Part shown: positions 25,525 to 34,359 of the stretch, piece after piece
How the letters are laid out: every line of letters begins with the position of its first letter
How positions within the stretch are numbered: the stretch's first letter is position 1
NCBI GenBank assembly: GCA_947090385.1
Contig: CAMUNZ010000002.1
Location: 1 to 59,537 of the forward strand
DNA: 59,537 nucleotides
Reading direction: 5' to 3'
From: an uncultured Campylobacter sp.
GTDB lineage: Bacteria; Campylobacterota; Campylobacteria; Campylobacterales; Campylobacteraceae
Translations under genes and position numbers: made by a program
The notes under the pieces: generated by a model
Database searches by the model: none
Told to the model about the DNA's origin: nothing
Seen by the model: only the letters and a program-made list of their open reading frames with translations

Positions 25525-28500
25525 ATGAACAAAACTTATAGACATGTTTATAAGGAAGGTATCGGTTGGGTAGCTATCGCTGAAAATGCAAGCTGCAAAT
25601 CAAAAATGAGTTCCAAAAAAGGGAAAATTTTTAATTTTTATAAAATCAATTTCACATTAAAAGGCTTATCAACAGCAGTTGTATTTGCATTGTTTGGTGT
25701 GATTTTATCTCCATCTGTTGCTTTTGCTGAAGTAGCACCAGATCTTAGTAAAACTATCATACTTACTAATCACGATGATAAACCAATGAACTTTGGTGGA
25801 AGAAATCCACTTAATGGCAAACAAGCACCAAATGAAAATGCATTTAGTGGAAAAAACCAAAATGTTGGTATGATAAATTTTAGTGGCGATCAAGAAAATG
25901 GCAGAAAAGTACTTGAAAACATTAAAAATTCACAACAAATGATTGGTATCGGTAACGACATTTATATAGAAAAAGGCTCAATAGGTAGCATTGCTATCGG
26001 TAGCGATCAATCTGGAGATACAGAAAAAAATGGTAATATTCTCGGATATGACAAGCCAGTAAGTTGGATTTTTAATAAAGTAGAATATACTAATAACGAT
26101 ATATTAGGAGGAGCAGGATTTCAAGATAGGTATATCAAAACAGCTGTCAAAGGATATGGAGCCGTTGCTATAGGCTCTCACTCACAAGCACAAAATCATG
26201 GAGCTATCTCTGTTGGTACTTGGAATATGGCAAGAAAAGAAGAATCAACAGCTATTGGAACTTACAACTGGGCTAATGCTAAGCACTCTATCGCAATGGG
26301 AACTAAAAATATCGCTTATAGTGAGAATTCTGTAGCCTTTGGTTATGGCAATACCGCAAATGGAGTAGATACAACTTCTATTGGTGTTAATAACACAATA
26401 GAGCCTGAAAATTTCCAAAAAGGACAAGAATCAAATTTAAAGAAAAGCCTAGCTGTTGGTGTTGGAAATGTTATCAACACAACCAATTCTGCTGCAATTG
26501 GCTTAAGCAATAAAATTAGCAAAGATGCTACTGGTTCTTTTATTTTTGGTCAAAATGCAACATCTGTTAATCAAAATTCCATAGTTTTAGGCTACAACTC
26601 AACTGATGATTATGGCAAAAAGAGTGATGGCACGACAATTGCAACTAAGATAGAAAAAGCAAATATCAATGGTGTCGACTTTGGAACTTTCAATAGCAAA
26701 AAAAGTGTTATAGGTGCTTTAAGTATCGGTAATAAAGATGCTACAAGAAAAATAATAGGCGTTGCAGCTGGTAGAGTAGCAAGTGACTCAAACGATGCTA
26801 TAAACGGCTCACAGCTTTACTCTGTAGCAGGTACATTGGTGAATAAAACAAAAGCTAATGCCGATGAAATAAAAAAGAATAGCACAAAAATAGATACAGT
26901 AAATCAACATATAACAAATTTACAAAACGATCAAATTCATTTTGTTAGTGTCAATAAAAACGGTAATGATGCGAAAAATAAAAGCAACTATAACAACGAT
27001 GGTGCTAAAAATTATGGCTCTATCGCTTTGGGCTTGGAAGCATCGGCAAACAATGAAAAAATAAACGGAAAAGATTTAAGCAATATCGCCATTGGAACAA
27101 GAGCCGAAGCTACAAACCCAAGAGATGGCGCTCCACTTTCAAATATAGCAATAGGCTATGAAGCAAAAGCAAAAAATGCATTAGCTGACAATAATGCCCA
27201 AGCAGCAAGCAGTATAGCCATCGGTCATAAGGCAAACGCTGAAACTGGTATCGCAATAGGTGAAGAAACAGATGCACAAACTGGATGGGGAGATGGTAGA
27301 AATCCAGCAGCTATCGCCATAGGAACAAGAGCTGTTGCAAATTCAACTAAGAAAAAAGGTGCGTCTTTATACTCATACCAGCCGATAGCTATAGGTTACG
27401 AATCAAAGGCAACTCACGGCAACGCTATCGCACTTGGTGGCAACGCCTTAGCAAAAGCAGAAGGCAATGGAAAAATAACAGCTATAGCTATAGGTGATGA
27501 GGCAAAAGCTTTAAAATCAAACTCTATTGCTATAGGTTATCAAACAGAAGCAAGTTCGGGAAATAATTATCCATCGATATCAATAGGGTATCAATCAAAA
27601 GCAAATTTTGTCAACTCTATATCTATGGGTTATAAAGCAGAAGCAATATCTTCAACAGCTATTTCCATAGGCGAAGAAGCTAAGGCTGGCAATAACTCTA
27701 TCGCTATAGGAAGAAAAACTGGTGCCCAAAAAGCAAATTCAATAGCTTTTGGAAACGAAGCACAAGCCCTAGAAGAAGGTAGTGTAGCTATAGGACAAGG
27801 TTCAGTTGCAAATTCAAGAAATCAAACAAATGGCCAACTTGATGGATATGTTCCATTTGGAGAGAAACAAACAGGAGCTATTTGGAATGCTACACATCAA
27901 ACATTTGCAGTAGGTAATGATTCGACTTTAACTCGCCAAATTTCAGGCGTTGCAGCCGGTGTCATGGATACTGATGCTGTAAATGTCGCTCAGCTCAAAA
28001 ACTCAGGCTTTAAAATATCAGGTGATAATAAAATCGATAAAAAAATTCTAAATGGAGAAAAATTAACGATAAATACATCTGAAAAATGGACAAATGAAGG
28101 TACTAGATATGTTGGTAAAAATTTGCAAACTTATGTTGGCGACAAAGCAAATGTTGTACATATCGGTATGACAAATAATCCAGAATTCAACACTATTACG
28201 ATAGGAGCAAATGAAGATAATTTACAAGATAAAACAAATACCGATAATATACAATTTCAAAAATTCGGTGATACTTTAAAACTAGTCCATAACAAAACAG
28301 AAAAAAATAAAATAACACAAAAACCAGTAAAACTTACAAATTTAGCAGATGGAGAAATCAAAGCTGGTAGCACAGACGCGATTACTGGTGGGCAATTGAA
28401 AACCGAATTAGACAATTATGTAACAACAGGAAATGATAAAACAGCTTCTGTTTCAACAGAGGCAGATAGCGGTATAAAAGTTGTTGATAAGACAACTGGA

Positions 28501-31500
28501 AATAACACTGATTATAAACTAAGTCTTGATGAAACTAAAGTTAAAAAAATTGCTGGAACTACAAATTTAACAGCTGATTTAGCTAACAAAGCTGATAAAA
28601 ATGCAGGAAATTTAGAAGCTGGTGATGTAACTTCTTGGCAAAATAAACTTGGTATAGATAACAAAGCTGATAAAACAGAGCTTACAAATTTAGCTAACAC
28701 AGATTTATCAAATATCACAGATGATGGTAAAACAACAATCAAAAATTTAGCTAAAGGTTCAGTTGAAGTTAAAGCAGCTAATGGTCAAGATATTGTAGAA
28801 GTAGCAAAAACAGCAGCAGCCGATAAAGATACATACACAGTATCTGTAAATGCAGATAAACTTGCAAACAATGATGCTTTCAGCAATAAATTTGCTAACA
28901 AAGATGCTTCAAATATTGCAGATAATAAAGCTGCTTGGGAAACAGCTTTAGGTTTAGGTGATTATGTAAAATCAGTAACAGGTGATAACTTTATTGAAGT
29001 AGATAATGCTGATAAACAAAACCCTAAACTATCACTTAATACAACAAATCTTGCAGGTGATAAAACATTTGTTGAAAATATCGCAGGAAATCAAAACTTT
29101 ACAACAAAACTTGGTGATACATTTGTAACAAAGACAAATTTGGCAGGTGATTTAGCAGGTTATACAAAACTTGATGGAAGCAATCTTGCAACAATTGAAA
29201 AAGACAAATGGAGAGATGCTCTTGGTGTAAAAGATAGTGACATTAAAACTTTAGCTCAAAATTCTGTAGATGTAAAAGCGGAAAAAGGAAGTAAAATTAA
29301 AGTTGCTGATAAGGGTATAGTAAATGGCAAACAAACATTTGAAGTAGGTGTTGATCTTACAGGACTTAACGGAACAACTTATGCTTTTACTGCAGGAGAT
29401 AATCTAAGTGTAACTGATGATAAAAAAGGAAACATTAAATATAGTCTAAATAAAGAACTTAAAAATATAACTTCTATAGAAAACAATGGTAAAACATATA
29501 CATTTGGAGATACAAAATTAGGTGATACAAGTGTTATTACAAATAAAGATTTGACTGAAAAAGGTTATGTAACAGCCAGTACTCAAAAAACAACCTCTGT
29601 TTCAACAGAGGCAGATAGCGGTATAAAAGTTGTTGATAAGACAACTGGAAATAACACTGATTATAAACTAAGTCTTGATGAAACTAAAGTTAAAAAAATT
29701 GCTGGAACTACAAATTTAACAGCTGATTTAGCTAACAAAGCTGATAAAAATGCAGGAAATTTAGAAGCTGGTGATGTAACTTCTTGGCAAAATAAACTTG
29801 GTATAGATAACAAAGCTGATAAAACAGAGCTTACAAATTTAGCTAACACAGATTTATCAAATATCACAGATGATGGTAAAACAACAATCAAAAATTTAGC
29901 TAAAGGTTCAGTTGAAGTTAAAGCAGCTAATGGTCAAGATATTGTAGAAGTAGCAAAAACAGCAGCAGCCGATAAAGATACATACACAGTATCTGTAAAT
30001 GCAGATAAACTTGCAAACAATGATGCTTTCAGCAATAAATTTGCTAACAAAGATGCTTCAAATATTGCAGATAATAAAGCTGCTTGGGAAACAGCTTTAG
30101 GTTTAGGTGATTATGTAAAATCAGTAACAGGTGATAACTTTATTGAAGTAGATAATGCTGATAAACAAAACCCTAAACTATCACTTAATACAACAAATCT
30201 TGCAGGTGATAAAACATTTGTTGAAAATATCGCAGGAAATCAAAACTTTACAACAAAACTTGGTGATACATTTGTAACAAAGACAAATTTGGCAGGTGAT
30301 TTAGCAGGTTATACAAAACTTGATGGAAGCAATCTTGCAACAATTGAAAAAGACAAATGGAGAGATGCTCTTGGTGTAAAAGATAGTGACATTAAAACTT
30401 TAGCTCAAAATTCTGTAGATGTAAAAGCGGAAAAAGGAAGTAAAATTAAAGTTGCTGATAAGGGTATAGTAAATGGCAAACAAACATTTGAAGTAGGTGT
30501 TGATCTTACAGGACTTAACGGAACAACTTATGCTTTTACTGCAGGAGATAATCTAAGTGTAACTGATGATAAAAAAGGAAACATTAAATATAGTCTAAAT
30601 AAAGAACTTAAAAATATAACTTCTATAGAAAACAATGGTAAAACATATACATTTGGAGATAAAACAGATACTACAAATAATGTTATAACTGGATCTGATT
30701 TAACTAACAAGATTAATGATATTAAATTTATAACTGACGATGGAAAAGAAACTGGTTTTGAAAACAATAAATTAGCTATAAATGGCGATGGCAATATCAA
30801 AACTTCAACCGATAAGCAAGGCAAGATAAATATATCTTTGGGTGATAAAATTAGTTTTGAAGACAAAGATAAAAATAAAATCGAGTTTGGAAAAGATGGC
30901 TTAAAAATTGGTACAACTGGACCTAGCGTAACAAAAGATGGCATTAATGGCGGAAATAAAGTCCTTACAAATCTTGCAAGTGGTTTAGATGGTAGGACAT
31001 TAGATGCCATAAAAGAAGATATCAAAAAAGCTAACGGCGATCCTGCCAAAATGCCAAAAGAAGCAAGTAATGCTGCTACTATCGGTGATCTTGCCGCTGT
31101 TGATAGTGAAATCACAAATATTAATACCAACATAACAAATATTGCAAATACAACAAATATTATAGGTGGTAATGATAATAAACTTATCAATAAAGATGGA
31201 ACTTTAACAGATGAAGGTGAAAAAGCCCTTACTACAAATGCAGCTTCAGGTCAAGATGTAGTTAAAAATAAAAATATCATCCAAGCTATCAACAACATCA
31301 ACAAACAAGGAACAAGATTTTTCCATGTAAATGATGGAACAAAGCCTATGGGAACAAAAGAAAGAGAAGATAAAAAAGACTCAAGTGCTGGTTCAATTGG
31401 TGGTGTAGCTATCGGTATCCAAGCAGAAGTTGGTAAAAATGCAGCAAATGCTATAGCGATAGGAACTGGTTCGAAAGCTTTAGCTAAAAATACAATAGCA

Positions 31501-32526
31501 ATAGGAAATGGCAACTCAGTAGAAGGTAAAAATTCAGGTGCCATTGGTGATCCTAATGTAGTAAAAGCAAATAATTCTTTTGTTTATGGTAATAACAATA
31601 CAATAGAAACTGGTTCAGATGGAAGCTTTGTCATAGGTAACAATGTAAAAATTGACAAAAATACAAAACAAATAGTAGCTCTTGGCGAAAATACAAAAGT
31701 AAGCGTTGCTGGTGGTGTAGCTCTTGGAAGTGGTTCAGTTGCAAACAGAACAACAAATTCAAAAGACTATTATATACCTGATGGAGCAACTGCTGATAAA
31801 AAAGAAGCTATAAAAGGAACATCAAAAGGAAGCTTAGGAGTTGTTTCAGTTGGGGAATTTGATGGGGCAACACTTAAAGCCTCTCGTCAAATTACAGGTG
31901 TTGCAGCTGGTACAGAGGACTCAGATGCAGTAAATGTCGCTCAACTAAAAGCAGTAGTTCAAAAAGTAGCTAATCAAGGCTCTAAATGGATAGCAGCAGA
32001 TAATCAAAAATTTGACAAAAATGGCAAAATTGTAAATAACAACACTCCAACTGAAGCAAATGGTATAAACTCAGTCGCTATTGGTGCTGGTTCAAATACA
32101 AAAGTTGTCGCAAATGGAAAAGTAGTTGAAAGACCAAATACAGTATCTGTAGGTGGAATAAATAAAGATGGCACAGTAACTCAAAGAACTATAAGTAACG
32201 TTGCTCCTGGTGTATTAAATTCGGATGCAGCTACTATGGGACAATTAAGAGCTGGATTAAACGATGTTTATGGAAAACTTAACAAATATAAAAAACAAGC
32301 TAGTGCTGGAACAGCTTCAGCTATGGCTATAGGCAATATGCCACAATCTACAATACCAGGAAAAGGAATGATGAGTTTGGGAAGTGGTTATTATGATGGG
32401 CAATCAGCTATGGCGATAGGCTTGTCAAAAATGAGTGATGATGGCAAATGGGTATTTAAAGGTAGTGCAAGTTATGATTCACAAGAAAAAGCTGGTGGTG
32501 CTTTATCTATAGGATACCACTTTTAA
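25525..32526 (+). CDS. Trimeric autotransporter adhesin, YadA type, with duplicated stalk segment
   Basis: A 2,333-residue surface adhesin of the type V secretion class. It has an extended signal peptide (MNKTYRHVYKEGIGWVAIAE opening, hydrophobic core, predicted cut after AFA at residue 68). A long head follows with many AIG-x-x-A/S-type YadA repeats (about 215-790 and 1950-2080). Neck motifs are GVAAGRVASDSNDAINGSQ (about 412-430), GVAAGVMDTDAVNVAQL (about 811-827) and GVAAGTEDSDAVNVAQL near 2127. The C-terminal YadA anchor occupies about the last 90 residues and ends in phenylalanine. Residues about 975-1329 recur unchanged at about 1358-1712. Host adhesion or biofilm is the family role; the ligand is unknown. 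Confidence 0.95.
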   Translation: MNKTYRHVYKEGIGWVAIAENASCKSKMSSKKGKIFNFYKINFTLKGLSTAVVFALFGVILSPSVAFAEVAPDLSKTIILTNHDDKPMNFGGRNPLNGKQAPNENAFSGKNQNVGMINFSGDQENGRKVLENIKNSQQMIGIGNDIYIEKGSIGSIAIGSDQSGDTEKNGNILGYDKPVSWIFNKVEYTNNDILGGAGFQDRYIKTAVKGYGAVAIGSHSQAQNHGAISVGTWNMARKEESTAIGTYNWANAKHSIAMGTKNIAYSENSVAFGYGNTANGVDTTSIGVNNTIEPENFQKGQESNLKKSLAVGVGNVINTTNSAAIGLSNKISKDATGSFIFGQNATSVNQNSIVLGYNSTDDYGKKSDGTTIATKIEKANINGVDFGTFNSKKSVIGALSIGNKDATRKIIGVAAGRVASDSNDAINGSQLYSVAGTLVNKTKANADEIKKNSTKIDTVNQHITNLQNDQIHFVSVNKNGNDAKNKSNYNNDGAKNYGSIALGLEASANNEKINGKDLSNIAIGTRAEATNPRDGAPLSNIAIGYEAKAKNALADNNAQAASSIAIGHKANAETGIAIGEETDAQTGWGDGRNPAAIAIGTRAVANSTKKKGASLYSYQPIAIGYESKATHGNAIALGGNALAKAEGNGKITAIAIGDEAKALKSNSIAIGYQTEASSGNNYPSISIGYQSKANFVNSISMGYKAEAISSTAISIGEEAKAGNNSIAIGRKTGAQKANSIAFGNEAQALEEGSVAIGQGSVANSRNQTNGQLDGYVPFGEKQTGAIWNATHQTFAVGNDSTLTRQISGVAAGVMDTDAVNVAQLKNSGFKISGDNKIDKKILNGEKLTINTSEKWTNEGTRYVGKNLQTYVGDKANVVHIGMTNNPEFNTITIGANEDNLQDKTNTDNIQFQKFGDTLKLVHNKTEKNKITQKPVKLTNLADGEIKAGSTDAITGGQLKTELDNYVTTGNDKTASVSTEADSGIKVVDKTTGNNTDYKLSLDETKVKKIAGTTNLTADLANKADKNAGNLEAGDVTSWQNKLGIDNKADKTELTNLANTDLSNITDDGKTTIKNLAKGSVEVKAANGQDIVEVAKTAAADKDTYTVSVNADKLANNDAFSNKFANKDASNIADNKAAWETALGLGDYVKSVTGDNFIEVDNADKQNPKLSLNTTNLAGDKTFVENIAGNQNFTTKLGDTFVTKTNLAGDLAGYTKLDGSNLATIEKDKWRDALGVKDSDIKTLAQNSVDVKAEKGSKIKVADKGIVNGKQTFEVGVDLTGLNGTTYAFTAGDNLSVTDDKKGNIKYSLNKELKNITSIENNGKTYTFGDTKLGDTSVITNKDLTEKGYVTASTQKTTSVSTEADSGIKVVDKTTGNNTDYKLSLDETKVKKIAGTTNLTADLANKADKNAGNLEAGDVTSWQNKLGIDNKADKTELTNLANTDLSNITDDGKTTIKNLAKGSVEVKAANGQDIVEVAKTAAADKDTYTVSVNADKLANNDAFSNKFANKDASNIADNKAAWETALGLGDYVKSVTGDNFIEVDNADKQNPKLSLNTTNLAGDKTFVENIAGNQNFTTKLGDTFVTKTNLAGDLAGYTKLDGSNLATIEKDKWRDALGVKDSDIKTLAQNSVDVKAEKGSKIKVADKGIVNGKQTFEVGVDLTGLNGTTYAFTAGDNLSVTDDKKGNIKYSLNKELKNITSIENNGKTYTFGDKTDTTNNVITGSDLTNKINDIKFITDDGKETGFENNKLAINGDGNIKTSTDKQGKINISLGDKISFEDKDKNKIEFGKDGLKIGTTGPSVTKDGINGGNKVLTNLASGLDGRTLDAIKEDIKKANGDPAKMPKEASNAATIGDLAAVDSEITNINTNITNIANTTNIIGGNDNKLINKDGTLTDEGEKALTTNAASGQDVVKNKNIIQAINNINKQGTRFFHVNDGTKPMGTKEREDKKDSSAGSIGGVAIGIQAEVGKNAANAIAIGTGSKALAKNTIAIGNGNSVEGKNSGAIGDPNVVKANNSFVYGNNNTIETGSDGSFVIGNNVKIDKNTKQIVALGENTKVSVAGGVALGSGSVANRTTNSKDYYIPDGATADKKEAIKGTSKGSLGVVSVGEFDGATLKASRQITGVAAGTEDSDAVNVAQLKAVVQKVANQGSKWIAADNQKFDKNGKIVNNNTPTEANGINSVAIGAGSNTKVVANGKVVERPNTVSVGGINKDGTVTQRTISNVAPGVLNSDAATMGQLRAGLNDVYGKLNKYKKQASAGTASAMAIGNMPQSTIPGKGMMSLGSGYYDGQSAMAIGLSKMSDDGKWVFKGSASYDSQEKAGGALSIGYHF
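28447..29512 (+). repeat. Internal direct repeat, copy 1 (1,066 bp)
   Basis: Copy 1 of a long direct repeat in the adhesin stalk. It runs from TCTGTTTCAACAGAGG to CATTTGGAGATA and recurs exactly 1,149 bases (383 codons) downstream. Reading both copies and their translations side by side I see no difference. It is in frame, so loss or gain by recombination would keep the gene open. Confidence 0.95.
29596..30661 (+). repeat. Internal direct repeat, copy 2 (1,066 bp)
   Basis: Copy 2 of the adhesin stalk repeat, separated from copy 1 by an 83-base unique spacer (29513-29595). After this copy the sequence diverges (AAACAGATACTAC against CAAAATTAGGTGA). The identity of the two copies implies recent duplication or continuing gene conversion. 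Confidence 0.95.
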
Positions 32527-32527
32527 C

Positions 32528-32555
32528 AAAGAGAGCTATAAAAGCTCTCTTTCTA
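32528..32555 (+). terminator. Terminator-like hairpin after the adhesin gene
   Basis: AAAGAGAGCT (32528-32537) and AGCTCTCTTT (32543-32552) form a 10-bp stem with a five-base loop two bases after the adhesin stop. It is followed by TTC and then A/T-rich DNA. It may terminate or attenuate transcription before the downstream lipoprotein gene, lowering the partner's dose. Confidence 0.7.
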
Positions 32556-32583
32556 ATTGATTTAAAAAATAAAGGATAAAAAA

Positions 32584-33354
32584 ATGAAAAAATTTTATTT
32601 TGTGATTTTAATTGCAGTATTTTTTTTACAAGGTTGCACCACAAAAACTAGTTCAAGTGTGCCTTCCAATGGCATTATGGCAAAAGATGAAATCACTTTT
32701 CCAGATCCCGATAAAACAATTTATGAGAAACCTTTAGGAGTAAATCTGGAAAATATTAGAAAAATCGAAAAAGGTATGAGCAAAGATGAGATAAGAAAGC
32801 TTATAGGAACACCACATTTTGCAGCTGGACTTGCACGAGTTGTTGAGTGGGATTATATTTTTAATCTAAAAGAAAAAGCTGGAGATAAAGATATGATTTG
32901 TCAATACAAAATAGTTTTTGAATCAGATAATTACAGGGCTGCAAGCATGTTTTGGAAAGATGAAGTTTGCGCAAATTTAGTAGGTGGCAAAGAAGTTGCG
33001 GTGAGAGGAAGTTTTTTATTTGATTTTGCAAGTGAGACTCTAAAACACAAAGATAAAGAACAAATAGCAAATTTAATAGATAATGTCGGCAAAGAAAATA
33101 TAAAAAGTGCGACTGTGACAGGACACACAGATTTAATAGGAAATTACTATTACAATTTGAAATTATCACAAAAAAGAGCAAATTCTGTCAAAAATGAATT
33201 AGTTGAAAATGGAGTTTCACAAAACAAAATCACAACCGACGGTGCTAGCGAAAAATATCCAGTAAAAGATTGTGATGAAACACTTCCTAGAGATGAATTG
33301 ATAAAATGTTTGGCACCAAACAGACGCGCAAATATAGATATCACCAAATATTAA
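32584..33354 (+). CDS. TpgA-like lipoprotein: BamE/SmpA-like domain plus OmpA peptidoglycan-binding domain
   Basis: A 256-residue lipoprotein. The signal peptide ends in the lipobox LQGC with acylated Cys18. A SmpA/OmlA (BamE-like) domain spans about residues 50-130 (IEKGMSKDEIRKLIGTPHF). An OmpA-like domain spans about 140-256 (FDFASETL, GHTDLIGNYYYNLKLSQKRA, PNRRANIDI). This two-domain layout directly downstream of a trimeric autotransporter is that of TpgA, which in Acinetobacter anchors AtaA to peptidoglycan and aids its display. It has its own AAGGAT ribosome-binding site and lies 57 bases after the adhesin, past a hairpin. The function is inferred from architecture and context. Confidence 0.8.
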   Translation: MKKFYFVILIAVFFLQGCTTKTSSSVPSNGIMAKDEITFPDPDKTIYEKPLGVNLENIRKIEKGMSKDEIRKLIGTPHFAAGLARVVEWDYIFNLKEKAGDKDMICQYKIVFESDNYRAASMFWKDEVCANLVGGKEVAVRGSFLFDFASETLKHKDKEQIANLIDNVGKENIKSATVTGHTDLIGNYYYNLKLSQKRANSVKNELVENGVSQNKITTDGASEKYPVKDCDETLPRDELIKCLAPNRRANIDITKY

Positions 33355-33374
33355 GCCTGATTTTTCAGGCTTTT
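33355..33374. terminator. Bidirectional terminator
   Basis: GCCTGA (33355-33360) and TCAGGC (33365-33370) form a stem around TTTT, followed by TTTT on the plus strand and AAGCC-side A/T DNA on the other. It lies between the convergent TpgA-like and PP-loop genes and can serve both. Confidence 0.8.
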
Positions 33375-34359
33375 AAACCACAAAATATCTTGCAATTTCG
33401 CTTTTGTCTTGAAATTTTTCGCATTCACAACAAAATTCTCCGATTTTAACTTTGCATTTTGTGGCTTTTGAGTATGTAATTGCGATTTTTGCAGCTAAAT
33501 TTAAATCTTCAAAACATCCGTTTTTAGAAATCAAGCTTAAAGCTCCAATCCCGTCAAATTCGACCAAATCATAAAATTTTTTAAGTCCATTTTTAAAAAG
33601 TGATAAAATTTTTGCATTTTGATTTTCATCTTTTCCGATTACCATTTTTGAACCTTGAGGCAATCTTAAATGTCTGCCTAATTTCAAAAGCGCAACCTCA
33701 TCTTTTGTGATTTTTGGATTAAATTTCACAAAATCTTTTACTTTATTTGAAAAAGCTTCAAGTGTAAGTAAACATCCGCCAGCTGGCGTTTCGTAATCTG
33801 AAAAATTATAAAATTTTGCTAATTCAAATTGCCTTTTGCGCCCTCTTCCGCTTATATCTAAAAGCTTATTTCTATCAACCCAACCCAAAATTTCTGGCTT
33901 TGTCGGCGGCAAAAGTTTTGCGCTTAGCGGTCTTAATATCAAATTTTGCGTATCGCCTGAAAGTTTGCAAACTTGTTTTAAAGCCTCACTTCTTTGACTC
34001 ATCGGTCTTTCGCCTAAAACTTCTCCAGTAATCAAAAATTTTGCGTCAAATTTTTCAAGTAATTTTAAAGCCGTATTAAACATAAATCCATGACAATCTA
34101 TGCAAGGATTTAAATGCTTTCCGTATCCGTATTTTGGATTAAATAAAATATCTTTTAAAAACTCATCTTGAACGGAAATTTTTTCATAAATTCCACCACA
34201 AATTTCAGCCCGTTTTGCTAAAGCGTTTGCTTTTGCATCTCCTCCGTCGCCAAAACCAGTATCGATGTGAAGCGCTATCACATCGATATTTTGATCCTTA
34301 ATCAGCCTAATTGCTATCATACTATCAAGTCCACCACTAAAAAGCGCAATACATTTCAT
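33373..34359 (-). CDS. PP-loop ATP pyrophosphatase, ThiI/MnmA-like (tRNA thiolation-type)
   Basis: A 328-residue cytoplasmic protein opening with the PP-loop SGGLDS (residues 8-13), which binds ATP to adenylate a substrate. It has a CxxC pair at Cys86/Cys89 (NPCIDCHGF), Cys196 in TPAGGCLLT, and a cysteine-rich end (CCEC). This pattern resembles ThiI and MnmA, which thiolate tRNA uridines, but it lacks the THUMP domain of ThiI and the MnmA C-terminal barrel. The family is common in epsilonproteobacteria and thermophiles and is poorly characterised. It overlaps dnaG by four bases. The exact modified substrate is unknown. Confidence 0.7.
   Translation of the reverse strand: MKCIALFSGGLDSMIAIRLIKDQNIDVIALHIDTGFGDGGDAKANALAKRAEICGGIYEKISVQDEFLKDILFNPKYGYGKHLNPCIDCHGFMFNTALKLLEKFDAKFLITGEVLGERPMSQRSEALKQVCKLSGDTQNLILRPLSAKLLPPTKPEILGWVDRNKLLDISGRGRKRQFELAKFYNFSDYETPAGGCLLTLEAFSNKVKDFVKFNPKITKDEVALLKLGRHLRLPQGSKMVIGKDENQNAKILSLFKNGLKKFYDLVEFDGIGALSLISKNGCFEDLNLAAKIAITYSKATKCKVKIGEFCCECEKFQDKSEIARYFVV

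Noticed and set aside
27000..27900. Short repeating units reminiscent of a CRISPR array or minisatellite
   Set aside because: The repeats are imperfect AIG-type codon repeats in frame with the YadA head, with no uniform spacers or conserved direct repeat.
30528..31190. A 220-codon minus-strand open frame inside the adhesin, plus duplicate 76-codon frames at 28512-28742 and 29661-29891
   Set aside because: They are antisense shadows of the repetitive, AT-rich adhesin coding sequence. The duplicates simply mirror the direct repeat. No ribosome-binding sites or recognisable domains.
32861..33181. Minus-strand frames opposite the TpgA-like lipoprotein
   Set aside because: They overlap a clear lipoprotein with a lipobox and two recognised domains and show no homology.
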